Assembly (NCBI GenBank): GCA_004195715.1
Contig: PSPX01000007.1
Span: forward strand, 1-54,196
Length of the DNA: 54,196 nucleotides
Origin: Methanobacteriota archaeon
GTDB taxonomy: Archaea; Thermoplasmatota; Poseidoniia; Poseidoniales; Thalassarchaeaceae
Reading direction: 5' to 3'
A program made the translations under genes and the position numbers. Below the pieces are notes generated by a model. That model saw only the letters and a list, made by a program, of their open reading frames with translations, was not told where the DNA came from and ran no database searches. Shown one piece after another: positions 9,759 through 18,348 of this stretch (the first letter of the stretch is position 1; each line of letters opens with the position of its first letter).

Positions 9759-9832
9759 CGAGTCTGACGGGGTTCGAACCCGCGACCGCCCGGTTAAGAG
9801 CCGGGTGCTCTACCTGACTAAGCTACAGACCC
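9759..9832 (-). tRNA. tRNA-Lys (anticodon CTT)
   Basis: Read on the minus strand, acceptor GGGTCTG pairs with CAGACTC (one G-T pair). Anticodon stem CCCGG/CCGGG encloses loop CTCTTAA (anticodon CTT, codon AAG). T stem CGGGG encloses the TTCGAAC loop. Discriminator is G, and CCA is encoded at 9758-9756. It sits between rpiA and asnS on the same strand. Confidence 0.96.
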
Positions 9833-9878
9833 GGCCCACCGACTTGGCGCCACTCTATAACCGCGACGGAGGGGTTGT

Positions 9879-10610
9879 TCAGTCAAGTCTGCCGCCTTGC
9901 TTAATCATAGTCAGCACTTCTGACGGCGTCGCCATCACGACCGCGTCGCACATACCGACGAATAGTCCCACCTCGACAACTCCGTCGACCGAAAGAATCA
10001 GCTCTTCCAGCTGACCCGGGTTTGTGATGGTGGGGCCGAATTCGCAATCGAGGATGTGGCCGCCATTGTCGGTAACATAGGATGTCTGACCGCCGCGCAG
10101 ATTCACCGGCCCGGGACATATTGAGTCTAATTCATCACGAATTCTCTCCCAGTCGCCGGTACCAACCTCGAGAGGTAGATCGAATCTACCGAGGACGGGT
10201 ACCTGCTTGCGGTCATCTGCCACCACAACCATGGCCTTCGATGCAGCGGCTACCCTCTTCTCTTGAGTGAGGGCCCCGCCACCACCCTTGATGAGTTGGA
10301 AATCCGGGTCGAACTCGTCCGCACCATCTATCGTCAGGTCGATCTCACCGGCCTGCTTGAGTGTGAGTAGTGGGATGCCGAGGCCCTCTGCTAGATATCT
10401 AGTCGCCTCGCTGGTCGGGACTCCTTTGACCTGTAGTCCCTCCTCGGCCATCCTGCGTCCAATCTCCAACACCGTGTAGCGGACTGTGGAGCCGGTTCCG
10501 AGGCCCAGTGTCATACCACTGTTGACGAATGAACAAGCAGCGATTCCGGCCTCGCGCTTCAGCGCCTCGACCTTGTCCACTATGCGCGCTGGAAGTGTAC
10601 TGCGCATCAT
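9879..10610 (-). CDS. rpiA: Ribose-5-phosphate isomerase A
   Basis: This enzyme interconverts ribose 5-phosphate and ribulose 5-phosphate (pentose phosphate and nucleotide synthesis). From ATG at 10610 it is 243 residues, close to the family's 220-235. Motifs: GLGTGST (phosphate loop, residues 36-42), TIDGADEFDPD (catalytic Asp region near 93-100), LIKGGGGALTQEKRVA (residues ~106-121) with the conserved Lys and Glu, and VVVADDRKQV. The open frame continues upstream to 10931, but that stretch lies antisense to RNase P RNA and has no rpiA-like sequence. The ATG ATG at 10610 is therefore taken as the start. It is divergent from the RNase P RNA gene, with about 80 bases between. Confidence 0.95.
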   Translation of the reverse strand: MMRSTLPARIVDKVEALKREAGIAACSFVNSGMTLGLGTGSTVRYTVLEIGRRMAEEGLQVKGVPTSEATRYLAEGLGIPLLTLKQAGEIDLTIDGADEFDPDFQLIKGGGGALTQEKRVAAASKAMVVVADDRKQVPVLGRFDLPLEVGTGDWERIRDELDSICPGPVNLRGGQTSYVTDNGGHILDCEFGPTITNPGQLEELILSVDGVVEVGLFVGMCDAVVMATPSEVLTMIKQGGRLD

Positions 10611-10689
10611 GGTTTCCACGTGTGTTTGTTGCTCAAGACTACGATTCGAGCAACCGAGGGGTTCATGCGAGGCACCTGCGCCCGTGGGT

Positions 10690-10989
10690 GCGAGGGAGCA
10701 GGAGGGTTGCTGACAGTGTACGACACTGAGGAAAGTCCCCTCTCCGTGATGCAGGTGGTCCGGCGCAAGTCGGAGGCCCGGGAGGGTCGGCTCTGCAACA
10801 GAAACGAACCGCGACAGGCGTACTATGAACCCGCAAGGGGGAGGTTTCCTGACCGCGGCTGGAACGAGCATCCCCACCGGAGCAAGTCCAAGCAGGTCTG
10901 CATGGCATCGACAGGACCGGGTAGGACGCATAGTTGAATGCGACCAGCCGAAAGGTGAACAGAAAGGGGCTTATTCCCTGCACCCTCGC
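10690..10989 (+). ncRNA. rnpB: RNase P RNA (archaeal type A)
   Basis: Both universal signatures are present in the right order and spacing. GAGGAAAGTCC (10728-10738) is conserved region I, and ACAGAAAGGGGCTTA (10959-10973) is the 3' conserved region. The GCAACAGAAAC segment at about 10794 fits region II. The ends pair as helix P1: CGAGGG-A-GCAGG (10691-10702) with CCTGC-A-CCCTCG (10977-10988). Length is about 300 nt, normal for archaea. It is the catalytic RNA that removes tRNA 5' leaders. Ends are placed from the P1 pairing and may be off by a few bases. Confidence 0.95.
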
Positions 10990-11013
10990 CCAACTGCATA
11001 GCGACAGCGTTCG

Positions 11014-14000
11014 CTATTCGATGACCGCCTCGAGCACAGCCTCTGCAGACAGCACCCCGCTCTGCTCGTAGTCGAGCCAAGACTCTCCTCGGGTGATTCG
11101 ATGACCGAACTCGTGGTATGCAACAATCATCGCCGGCAGCAGGATTGAGCTAGTCAACAGAGCTAGAATGAGCAGTAGCATCATCAGCACGAAGAAGTTC
11201 TGTAGCCCGGGGATAGCTACGAACAGCCCGGCTGAGAGACCGGCACAGGTCGTGGCAGTAGTCTCAAAGATGGTCTGGCCGGTCCTAGCCACGGACTTTA
11301 CGATGCCAGCAGGAGTCTCTCCCTCGTCTTTGATTCGATCAATGATGTGGATAGAATCGTCCACCCCTATGCCGAAGACAATTGTTCCTACCATGGCGGT
11401 GAAAAAGTTGACGTTGACGCCTCCACTGCGCATCAGCAGCGGCTGCCAAACCACCACAACCCCTACTGCAATCATAGTGAATAGAGCCAGACGAGGGGAG
11501 CGGAATAGAAAGGCCATGGCGATGAGCAGTATGAGCATCGTAGCTATGGTAGTCTCTGACTGAGCCTCGTGGACCCCATCATTGACGTCAATGGATACCG
11601 GCAGCCCCCCTGTCAAGAGCGAGTTGAAGGTCTGTTCCAACCCTAGGCCCTGACAGGTCCAGGCCGAGCCCCCGCATCCTACACCCGTCAGGAAGCTGTC
11701 TATGGCATCTCGTAGGGAGCCTGCGTCGGCCAAATTGAGATAGGGCTGGTTCACGTAAACCAAAGTCTTTGTCTCGCCTGAGCCCTGATCGGCATTCATC
11801 AGCATTGAGCGAATCTCTGGAGAGAGGGTGTCGAAAGCCACATTGACCATGTCCTCACGACTGGTCACAGCGTAAGCCCAGCAATCAGGGCGCAGGGGAT
11901 TAATCGACTCGTCCCAACACTCGTCGTGAAGGATTTCCCAAAGGCTCTCATCGTATAATTCCAAATTTCCAATCACGACATCTACATGTATTGATTTCAG
12001 AATGGTTACTAAACTGACGGTAGAGGTATTAGCCACTTGATCAATTTTGTTGACTTGCATGATATCTATGGCATCGAGTATAGGGAGGTCTCGAATCGGG
12101 GCTGTGCCATTCTGGGCCCCCCTCTGAGTGGCGTCTACGATGAACATGTTAGTCTGCCCGCCATCGAAGACGTAGCTGTATTCCCTGAGGGTCTCATACG
12201 ATTCTAAACCCGGCGGGACCTCGTCAGCGGAACCGCTTATTCCCTGTCCGAATTGTTCTTCAAGAATACTGGCCCCTGAGAAAGTTAGGGCTAAGGTGAC
12301 TATCAGAACTATGACCGTGGCTTTGACTGGAATCTCTCCTATTGACTCCCACATCTTATCGAAGGCTTTTGAACGGCTCTTTCTGTACCTCAATAACTGA
12401 ACTAGCGCGGGGACCATTAGCATCGACAACACGAAAGTCGTCGAGATACCTATTAGGAGCGTTGTTCCGACAGTCCTCATAGGCTCTATCGGAACCAAAC
12501 TGGGCCACCTGAGTACGCTGAAACCGATGATAGTGGTCAACGCGGATAGGAATATGGCGTGGCCGGTGGTAAGTACTGCCCTGACTGTCGCTGTGAGGCT
12601 GATATGAGGATCCCACGGGTCAATATCCTCGGTCTGGAAGCCGTCCCTCTGGGCCGACCAAGCCATCTCGAGACGTTCCTCAATCAACTCAATTCTGTTC
12701 TCCTCTATCCTGTTGGTCAGATGCAGGGCGTAGTCCACCCCCAGTCCGACTAGTATGGGGCCAACCGAGATAATCATTGGAGTGAGCATGATGTCGGCAA
12801 TGACGGTAATGCCGAATGTTATCGCTAGACTCATCATAATAGGGGCGCCGCAGATAATAATGACCTTGGGGTTGCGGTGCAGCAGCAGCATAGTCAATGA
12901 GACTAGGACTATGCTGATGGGGAGCATCCTGTCAACAAGTTCGATGTAGATTGCATCGGAGATGTCGTGCACCACCGGAGTCAGTCCGGTAATAGTGATG
13001 GCCTTGCGGTTGTCAGTCGAGGTGAATTCGTCCATTGTCGAGGTAGGAGTATCGTATATTCTGTGACACAGTTGACAATCCACAGGATTTGATTCCTCGT
13101 AAATCAATTGTTGAGAGTGTTTAATGAAGGCCTTGTGGTCTCTCAATATTCCATCCGGATTCTCTTCAGTTGTGCCTTTTGGGTTCGGACGAGATGTGAT
13201 GTCCGTTTCCGACATATCGAACTTCAGCCCCATGATGACTACTCCAGTATCCCAGATGCCGTCGTTGTTGGTGTCACGAACGAAGTTAGATAGGAGCGGT
13301 TCAGCATCCTCGACGAACCTGTCTATTCTCTCCTGTGCTCCAGAGCCTTCTGGAATCGAGTACCCTTCGTAGGGATTGAGTGATGAGACCGCGCAGTTTT
13401 CGTTGTCTCCTGTCGGTAGCGCGTACTTTTCCATCGCGCAGTTAAAGCGGTAGTTAGACGAATTCGCCTCCTTGATAATCTGCGCAGGGGAGAGTACCCA
13501 AACGACGCCGTCAATTCCTCCTCTGTCCTCCTTGTTGTAGTCGAGTCCGGACTGGTAGCCACCTATCCCTCGGTTCTGATCGTCTCCCTCTATCCACGAG
13601 ATCTGTTTCAGTATCTCTACGCTGGTGATATTCTCTGTTCCTCTATGACTGGAATCATCGACAGCGTTGTTGGTCTGCACATACAGGATGAAAATGTCAG
13701 TTGACCACTGCTCCCTAACCTGCTGTAATAGGATACTGGAGTCGGCTCCATCGGGCAAGTATATCTCGACGTCTCCATTAATCTGATGCTCGAACTCCAT
13801 GGCGTCCCTACCGACCACCGTAGTTACCAGAAGAAGGAGGACTACGATGCTGGCCGGACTTCTGAGTATCGAGGAGTAGGTCAGCTCGATCGTCCTGCGA
13901 GTGGTGGCCTCGGCGGCATCGCTGACGTCATCGATTAGTTGGGCCATGGTGTCCAATCCTTCGCCGACAATACTGCCGGCGAAGCCCTTGCGAGCGCTGT

Positions 14001-14118
14001 CAAAGGACTCTTTGAGGGGCTTGAGTTTCTCAAAGAAGCCATCCCAAAAAGCGGCCTCGTCATCACGGCCTTCTCCATCTCCGATGGAGTACTTGTCCTC
14101 CGGCTCAACTCGCACCAC
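11014..14118 (-). CDS. RND/MMPL superfamily exporter (HAE3-like), first copy
   Basis: This large integral membrane protein of 1,034 residues has the twofold RND layout. Each half has one membrane segment, a large extracytoplasmic loop, then a block of five membrane segments. The first membrane segment is at about 85-102 (ASIVVLLLLVTTVVGRD). The two repeats carry the family's TM4 motif: VGLGVDYALHLTNRI in the first half and FGIGVDDSIHIIDRI in the second. Acidic residues there relay protons in RND pumps. Cys-containing loop segments suggest extracytoplasmic disulfides. An N-terminal soluble extension of about 80 residues is unusual for the family. Start is GTG GTG at 14118. Substrate cannot be told; related archaeal and bacterial proteins export lipids or hydrophobic compounds. 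A second copy lies at 20128-22725. It is divergent from the thioredoxin-like gene at 14291. Confidence 0.9.
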   Translation of the reverse strand: MVRVEPEDKYSIGDGEGRDDEAAFWDGFFEKLKPLKESFDSARKGFAGSIVGEGLDTMAQLIDDVSDAAEATTRRTIELTYSSILRSPASIVVLLLLVTTVVGRDAMEFEHQINGDVEIYLPDGADSSILLQQVREQWSTDIFILYVQTNNAVDDSSHRGTENITSVEILKQISWIEGDDQNRGIGGYQSGLDYNKEDRGGIDGVVWVLSPAQIIKEANSSNYRFNCAMEKYALPTGDNENCAVSSLNPYEGYSIPEGSGAQERIDRFVEDAEPLLSNFVRDTNNDGIWDTGVVIMGLKFDMSETDITSRPNPKGTTEENPDGILRDHKAFIKHSQQLIYEESNPVDCQLCHRIYDTPTSTMDEFTSTDNRKAITITGLTPVVHDISDAIYIELVDRMLPISIVLVSLTMLLLHRNPKVIIICGAPIMMSLAITFGITVIADIMLTPMIISVGPILVGLGVDYALHLTNRIEENRIELIEERLEMAWSAQRDGFQTEDIDPWDPHISLTATVRAVLTTGHAIFLSALTTIIGFSVLRWPSLVPIEPMRTVGTTLLIGISTTFVLSMLMVPALVQLLRYRKSRSKAFDKMWESIGEIPVKATVIVLIVTLALTFSGASILEEQFGQGISGSADEVPPGLESYETLREYSYVFDGGQTNMFIVDATQRGAQNGTAPIRDLPILDAIDIMQVNKIDQVANTSTVSLVTILKSIHVDVVIGNLELYDESLWEILHDECWDESINPLRPDCWAYAVTSREDMVNVAFDTLSPEIRSMLMNADQGSGETKTLVYVNQPYLNLADAGSLRDAIDSFLTGVGCGGSAWTCQGLGLEQTFNSLLTGGLPVSIDVNDGVHEAQSETTIATMLILLIAMAFLFRSPRLALFTMIAVGVVVVWQPLLMRSGGVNVNFFTAMVGTIVFGIGVDDSIHIIDRIKDEGETPAGIVKSVARTGQTIFETTATTCAGLSAGLFVAIPGLQNFFVLMMLLLILALLTSSILLPAMIVAYHEFGHRITRGESWLDYEQSGVLSAEAVLEAVIE

Positions 14119-14290
14119 GAGAGGGAGCCTTCACGGGAGCCAAATGAAGCGTTCGCATCGGCTCCGTGTGGGAGGCGTGTTACGGACGGGATTAGGAATT
14201 CTGGAACTTACTGACTGTATTACAGCTTCCTCGCCGTCAGTTAGAGACCATCGAATCCCTGAAAATGGATGAGCCACCCGACGGAGATGC

Positions 14291-14968
14291 ATGGCTAGGA
14301 GAAGGAGGGCGGCTGCCCCCAAGGGCAGGGATGACGATGTCAGGTTGATGGCGGCTCTGGTGACCTTCGGAGTTACTAGTATGATTCTGATGGCAGTAAT
14401 GCTTCTAGCACCTGTGGTCAAGGTCGGTCCTTCAGAGGGTGAGTTGGCTCCCGACTTCTCAGTCCAGGCTTACAGCGGCGGAGAATGGGGAGATTTTCGT
14501 CTGTCTGATTTGTTCAACAAAAGCTGGGCACCGGGTGGAGACGGCGATTGGATAGTGGTGCAGTACATCGATACTGACTGCCCGTACTGCTGGAACGAGG
14601 GCGAGTTGATGAGCCAGTTGCACTCGCAATGGAGTCAGGAAGTTACCTTCGTTACCGTCGTGGTTGAACTCGGAATCCAGGGTCACGACAGCAGCAGGGA
14701 CGAAGTGGAGGCTTTCAGGGACAAGACCCTTTACGACGGCTGTAAGACTAACTCGAACTGCGCAGACAGGCCCGGAAATCCGCACTCGTGGGTCTACCTC
14801 GACGACCTGAATTCGAGGACGAGTGGAGACTGGGAATTGCCCGGAACACCATTCGCCGCACTGCTACAGCCTGACGGGATAGTGGCTTGGAACCCTCAAC
14901 AGCCGGGTAACCACCCCGATGGGGAAGAGATGGAAGGCGCTCTGCAGCGCTTGGTGGGGGGTTCTTGA
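14291..14968 (+). CDS. Membrane-anchored thioredoxin-fold (TlpA/DsbA-like) protein with CPYC active site
   Basis: This is a 225-residue protein. A basic N-terminus (MARRRRAAAPKGR) precedes one membrane segment (about 20-41), then an extracytoplasmic thioredoxin/redoxin domain. The active site Cys97-Pro-Tyr-Cys100 follows a beta strand (WIVVQYIDTDCPYC), and the conserved cis-proline is probably in ELPGTPFAALL. Two further cysteines (DGCKTNSNCADR) may form a structural disulfide. It should be a thiol-disulfide oxidoreductase acting outside the membrane. Its stop codon overlaps the ATG of the VKOR-like gene (TGATG, 14966-14970), so the two are translationally coupled. VKOR proteins reoxidise exactly this kind of partner. 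A GGAG lies just upstream of the ATG. Confidence 0.88.
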   Translation: MARRRRAAAPKGRDDDVRLMAALVTFGVTSMILMAVMLLAPVVKVGPSEGELAPDFSVQAYSGGEWGDFRLSDLFNKSWAPGGDGDWIVVQYIDTDCPYCWNEGELMSQLHSQWSQEVTFVTVVVELGIQGHDSSRDEVEAFRDKTLYDGCKTNSNCADRPGNPHSWVYLDDLNSRTSGDWELPGTPFAALLQPDGIVAWNPQQPGNHPDGEEMEGALQRLVGGS

Positions 14969-15502
14969 TGGCTCTCGATGCCCCTCTGATGATATTCATC
15001 GCCGGACTGGCGATTGCCTCGGTCCTCGCCCTGCAAGCTAGGTCAAAGGATGGCGAAGACGGCACTAGGACGATGATCGATTCAGGATTGGCATTCTCAG
15101 TAGTCGGACTGATGTCATCGGGTTGCGGGCGAGAGCAGTATGTGCGCCTCCGAGGGGCTCGTCCAGTGTGGTTCGGTGATTGGTGATCCGGAATGGAATA
15201 ATCTCTTTGGCATCCCCTGGGGAATCACTGGTTTACTCTCTTTCAGCTTGCTGTTCTTCCTCTTCCTGTCACTGCGAATGGACATGCATGCGAAGTGGGC
15301 AGAGTCATTCACCACCTACTCGTTGCTGGCCGGGTTCGCCGGCCTGCCCTTCGTCGTCTTCCTGATTTTCGTTGAATTGACTCAGGTCGAAGGCGCCCCT
15401 CACATCTGCCCATTCTGCACGGTTGCTCACTTGTCCCTGATAGGCTTCCTCGCCGCTGCCCACGCACTGCGGGGGCGCAAACAGAGCGGCATGTGGGCCT
15501 GA
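14968..15502 (+). CDS. VKOR-like disulfide-forming membrane protein, frameshifted
   Basis: Two overlapping frames together make one protein of about 178 residues. Frame one (from ATG 14968) gives MALDAPLMIFIAGLAIASVL, a first membrane segment, and a second one ending in FSVVGLMSSG. It then runs into unrelated residues and stops at 15186. Frame two, open after a stop at 15110-15112, gives CASEGLVQC, the VKOR loop cysteine pair, then GDPEWNNLFGIPWGITGLL (the FGIP signature), more membrane segments, and CPFC, the catalytic CXXC. One surplus base in the GGGC run near 15127-15130 would explain the break. VKOR enzymes oxidise a thioredoxin-like partner using membrane quinone. The partner is the coupled upstream gene. 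The frame error could be a sequence error, as all key residues remain. Confidence 0.78.
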
Positions 15503-15557
15503 TTTGCCAGCGGCAGCAACCCGATGGACTCAAGGCTGACCCTAGGGTCGTGCAGCC

Positions 15558-16499
15558 ATGGAACTGGTTACTGGAGGCGCGGGGTTCATCGGTTCCCACC
15601 TAGTTGACTCTCTGGTCGCCAAGGGCAAGCGGGTGCGCGTACTCGACAACTTCAGCAGCGGACGCGAAGAGTTTCTCTCCCATCACGCTGGCTCGAACAT
15701 GGTGGAAGTCATAAGGGGAGATTTGCTCGATTTAGAGTCCGTGAGCTCGGCCATGGAGGGCGTGGACACGGTCCACCACATGGCAGCAAACCCTGACATC
15801 AGGCTAGGCACCTCTGTCACCGATACCGACCTCAGACAAGGCACGATAGCGACGTACAATGTACTAGAGTCCATGCGCAGGGAGGGAGTGAGTAAGATTT
15901 CATTCTCTTCGTCCTCGGCAGTGTACGGTGAGGCTTCCCAGATGCCGACGCCCGAGACATATGGTCCAATAAAACCAATTTCACTCTACGGGGCTTCCAA
16001 ACTTGCCTCGGAAGCCCTGATTACCGCTTGGTGCGGCACCTTTGGCGCCAAGTCATGGATACACAGGTTCGCCAACATCGTCGGCCCCAGAGGGACCCAT
16101 GGCGTCATCTACGACTTCGTGCACAAACTCAAGTCTGACCCTTCTCGATTGGAGGTCCTGGGAGACGGCAAGCAGGAGAAGTCGTACATGTCGGCCGGGG
16201 ACTGCGTCAGCGCCATGCTGCACCTAGTTGACGGCGTCGACGCTGATGTCAACCTGTACAACCTCGGGACCGGAGACACCTGTTCGGTTGGCAGAATCGC
16301 AGAGATTGTGGTCGAGGAGAGCGGGCTAGAAGGAGTCTCAATCGAATACACCGGAGGGGATCGGGGCTGGGCTGGCGATGTTCCGAAGACCTCCCTTGAT
16401 GTCGGGTTTCTGTTCTCCACCGGATTCTCACCCGGGATGCAGTCAGAGCAGGCCATCAGACATACTGCTCAGGCGCTGATAGACGAGATTGGCCTGTGA
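15558..16499 (+). CDS. NAD-dependent epimerase/dehydratase (UDP-glucose 4-epimerase-like)
   Basis: This is an extended short-chain dehydrogenase of 313 residues, normal for GalE-type nucleotide-sugar epimerases. The Rossmann motif GGAGFIG is at residues 6-12. DNFSSG follows the second strand, as in UDP-sugar epimerases. The catalytic serine is in SFSSSSAVYG (about 118-121), and the Tyr-Lys pair is Tyr144/Lys148 in LYGASKLASEA. The likely substrate is a nucleotide sugar for surface glycans or glycolipids; the exact sugar cannot be told. It follows the VKOR gene by 55 bases and precedes the rRNA methyltransferase. Confidence 0.9.
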   Translation: MELVTGGAGFIGSHLVDSLVAKGKRVRVLDNFSSGREEFLSHHAGSNMVEVIRGDLLDLESVSSAMEGVDTVHHMAANPDIRLGTSVTDTDLRQGTIATYNVLESMRREGVSKISFSSSSAVYGEASQMPTPETYGPIKPISLYGASKLASEALITAWCGTFGAKSWIHRFANIVGPRGTHGVIYDFVHKLKSDPSRLEVLGDGKQEKSYMSAGDCVSAMLHLVDGVDADVNLYNLGTGDTCSVGRIAEIVVEESGLEGVSIEYTGGDRGWAGDVPKTSLDVGFLFSTGFSPGMQSEQAIRHTAQALIDEIGL

Positions 16500-16549
16500 G
16501 CGCTTGCCCGGAAAGCCTCCTTCATAACCCCGTGGCCCGAGGACTCATT

Positions 16550-17299
16550 ATGAGCAAGCGCTGGTATCAAGACAGCAGACGCGACGCTTGGAAGAGGATA
16601 GCGCGCTCCAAGGGGTATCGTACGCGTTCGGCATACAAGCTCAAGCAGATCCAAGAGCGCTTCGGTGTCATCCGCAAGGGGGATGCGGTGCTCGATGTGG
16701 GATGCCATCCCGGAGGATGGACACAGGTAGCCGTCGAAGAGGCCGGAGAGGAAGGGCTAGTAATCGGAGTGGACTTGCTGGCGACATCTCCGGTCGACGG
16801 TGCTAGCATCATCATCGGCAACATCACTGAAGAGGATACGATTGCACGAATAAAACAGACTCTGGGTGAGCGTGAACTGAACGTCGTGGTCAGTGACATC
16901 TCTCCCAATCTGACTGGGCGATACGACACCGATCAGACAATCTCACTTGAGCTTTCTACCCTAGTCCTCGATGCGGCAATGGAGTTCATCCCTCATGGTG
17001 GCAGCTTCGTCACGAAGATCTTCCAGGGCACAGGTATCGAGGGCCTGATCGCCGCCGCTCGGGATCGCTTTTCCAACGTCCGGAGATACGCCCCCACGGC
17101 AAGTCGGAGTGCATCCTCTGAGACCTATCTAATCTGTCAGAACAGACTGCCTCGACCCCGGAGGAAAGCACAGGGGAAGAGTGCATTGGAGCAGGTGCAG
17201 AACCACTTGTCCGAACTGGGGATTGTCGTCGAGGAGGAGTCTGACGAGGTGGAGGCAAAGGTCGGTTTCAGACGCATTCAGAAGCGTGAGGAGGAGTGA
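16550..17299 (+). CDS. rlmE: 23S rRNA (uridine-2'-O-)methyltransferase, RlmE/FtsJ family
   Basis: From ATG 16550 (MSKRWYQDSRRDAWKRIARS) it is 249 residues. The SAM motif is VLDVGCHPGGWTQVA (about 47-61). The catalytic tetrad of the RlmE fold is visible: Lys30 (RSAYKL), Asp116 (SDISPN), Lys156 (VTKIFQG) and Glu191 (SSETYL). Family members methylate the ribose of a uridine in the A-loop of 23S rRNA. The C-terminal tail of about 50 residues is longer and more acidic than in the bacterial enzyme. The open frame extends upstream to 16496 inside the previous stop region, but sequence similarity begins at the chosen Met. Confidence 0.93.
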   Translation: MSKRWYQDSRRDAWKRIARSKGYRTRSAYKLKQIQERFGVIRKGDAVLDVGCHPGGWTQVAVEEAGEEGLVIGVDLLATSPVDGASIIIGNITEEDTIARIKQTLGERELNVVVSDISPNLTGRYDTDQTISLELSTLVLDAAMEFIPHGGSFVTKIFQGTGIEGLIAAARDRFSNVRRYAPTASRSASSETYLICQNRLPRPRRKAQGKSALEQVQNHLSELGIVVEEESDEVEAKVGFRRIQKREEE

Positions 17300-17305
17300 C
17301 TACAA

Positions 17306-17803
17306 TCACTCTGAATCCCGATCGTATGGCTCTATATTCTGCCACTCGGATGCGTCTGACCGGGAGACAACTGCGTGTACCCATTCGGAATCTGAACAGT
17401 TGAAAACCTCGTGTGGTAAACCCGGTTCAATGTAGAACATATCGCCCGCGCTGTGCACCACCGACTTCCTACAACCCGGTCCATACTCGTGACGAACACT
17501 ACCCTGTAAAAGATAGACCATAACATCGAAACCAACGTGGATATGAGCCTTGGCGACCCCTCCGGGAGGGATGTATGCACGATTCATCGACAGGCCGGTA
17601 GAGGGGGTGTTCTTGCCAGATAGACCGGGCGCGTACTCGATATTGTTCCAACCTCTAACTTTCTCCAATTGCCTGAGGCTCCATATCCCGCCTTCGTCAG
17701 TCACGTAGCGACTCAAATCCTCTTGCACTCCTGTCAGACCAATCTCCTCTTCGCCCATACTATCAAAGAACGGAGGGAGCCGTCTGATTTGAAATGTCCT
17801 CAA
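17306..17803 (-). CDS. Cupin-domain protein
   Basis: This single-domain cupin is 150-165 residues long. Motif 1 is GGVAKAHIHVGFDVMVYLLQ, with the metal ligands His-x-His but Asp where many cupins have Glu. Motif 2 is GDMFYIEPGLPHEVFN, with the third His. It ends in a short polar tail. ATG at 17758 (MGEEEIGL) is an alternative start that removes a poorly conserved leader. Cupins range from isomerases to dioxygenases and sugar or amino-acid binding proteins, and nothing here fixes the substrate. It converges on the rRNA methyltransferase with 6 bases between. Confidence 0.82.
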   Translation of the reverse strand: MRTFQIRRLPPFFDSMGEEEIGLTGVQEDLSRYVTDEGGIWSLRQLEKVRGWNNIEYAPGLSGKNTPSTGLSMNRAYIPPGGVAKAHIHVGFDVMVYLLQGSVRHEYGPGCRKSVVHSAGDMFYIEPGLPHEVFNCSDSEWVHAVVSRSDASEWQNIEPYDRDSE

Positions 17804-17897
17804 GACTCTAATCGGACCACTGCAAGGATGTTATTGCTGCTTCTCTCGGTCAACGCTAAAAGGGAGGTGCAGTTCGCCGCGTCACCGAGGAACGGCA

Positions 17898-18065
17898 ATG
17901 TCACGGAGAGCAGACTTCTGTGTATCATCCGGACTGCCCTTAGTTGACAAGAGGAGTACTACCTTCCCTTGCCCTGAGTGCGGTCACTCGATTGGTCGCA
18001 GCGAGCAGAGCAGGGTGCAGGCTGTCAAGTACGTATGTCCAGAGTGCAGGTTCGAAGGGCCCTGA
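17898..18065 (+). CDS. Small zinc-ribbon protein (COG2888-like, translation-associated)
   Basis: This is a 55-residue protein. Two CxxC knuckles, FPCPECGHSIG and YVCPECRFEGP, form a zinc ribbon. The ending CxxCxFEGP matches a small archaeal zinc-finger family usually encoded directly upstream of elongation factor 1-beta, as here (15 bases before its ATG). The family normally has a first CxxC near the N-terminus; here only one Cys remains (FCVSSG), so that knuckle appears lost. A GAGG lies about 7 bases before the ATG. RNA binding or a ribosome-linked role is inferred from the family. Confidence 0.85.
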   Translation: MSRRADFCVSSGLPLVDKRSTTFPCPECGHSIGRSEQSRVQAVKYVCPECRFEGP

Positions 18066-18080
18066 TTGAGAGGTGAGCAA

Positions 18081-18347
18081 ATGGGGCATGTCGTTGTGAA
18101 GTACAAGGTCACTATAGATCAGCCCGAAGACGGCACTCCTGACTACGACGGAATAGCCGAGCAAATAGACGGCTTTGAAGAGGTCCAAACTGTAGAGGTC
18201 AAGCCACTGGCCTTTGGAATGATGTTTATCGAGGTCCAAGTGGTCCTCGGAGAAGGCGAGGGCATCGTCGACGGCTTTGAGAATAGAGTCAGGGGAATCA
18301 ATCCGCTAGTGGGCCAGATAGAGGCTCTTGAAATGGGTCGCCTCTGA
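18081..18347 (+). CDS. ef1b: Translation elongation factor 1-beta (aEF-1B)
   Basis: This 88-residue protein is the archaeal nucleotide-exchange factor for EF-1alpha. It is the small ferredoxin-like domain with beta strands at the start (HVVVKYKVTI) and the conserved central KPLAFGMMFIEVQVVL, which matches the family's EPIAFGLKAL... region. The end (INPLVGQIEALEMGRL) carries the V-x-S/Q-VE-like strand. ATG 18081 is chosen because it has a good ribosome-binding sequence (GAGAGGTGAG) just upstream. It is paired with the zinc-ribbon gene, a common archaeal arrangement. It converges on truD with one base between stop codons. Confidence 0.93.
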   Translation: MGHVVVKYKVTIDQPEDGTPDYDGIAEQIDGFEEVQTVEVKPLAFGMMFIEVQVVLGEGEGIVDGFENRVRGINPLVGQIEALEMGRL

Positions 18348-18348
18348 T

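Noticed and set aside
10611-10931. Upstream extension of the rpiA open frame
   Set aside because: It lies antisense to RNase P RNA and the residues do not resemble the family; ATG 10610 gives the normal length.
11168-11563. Plus-strand frame of 131 codons
   Set aside because: Shadow of membrane helices of the RND exporter.
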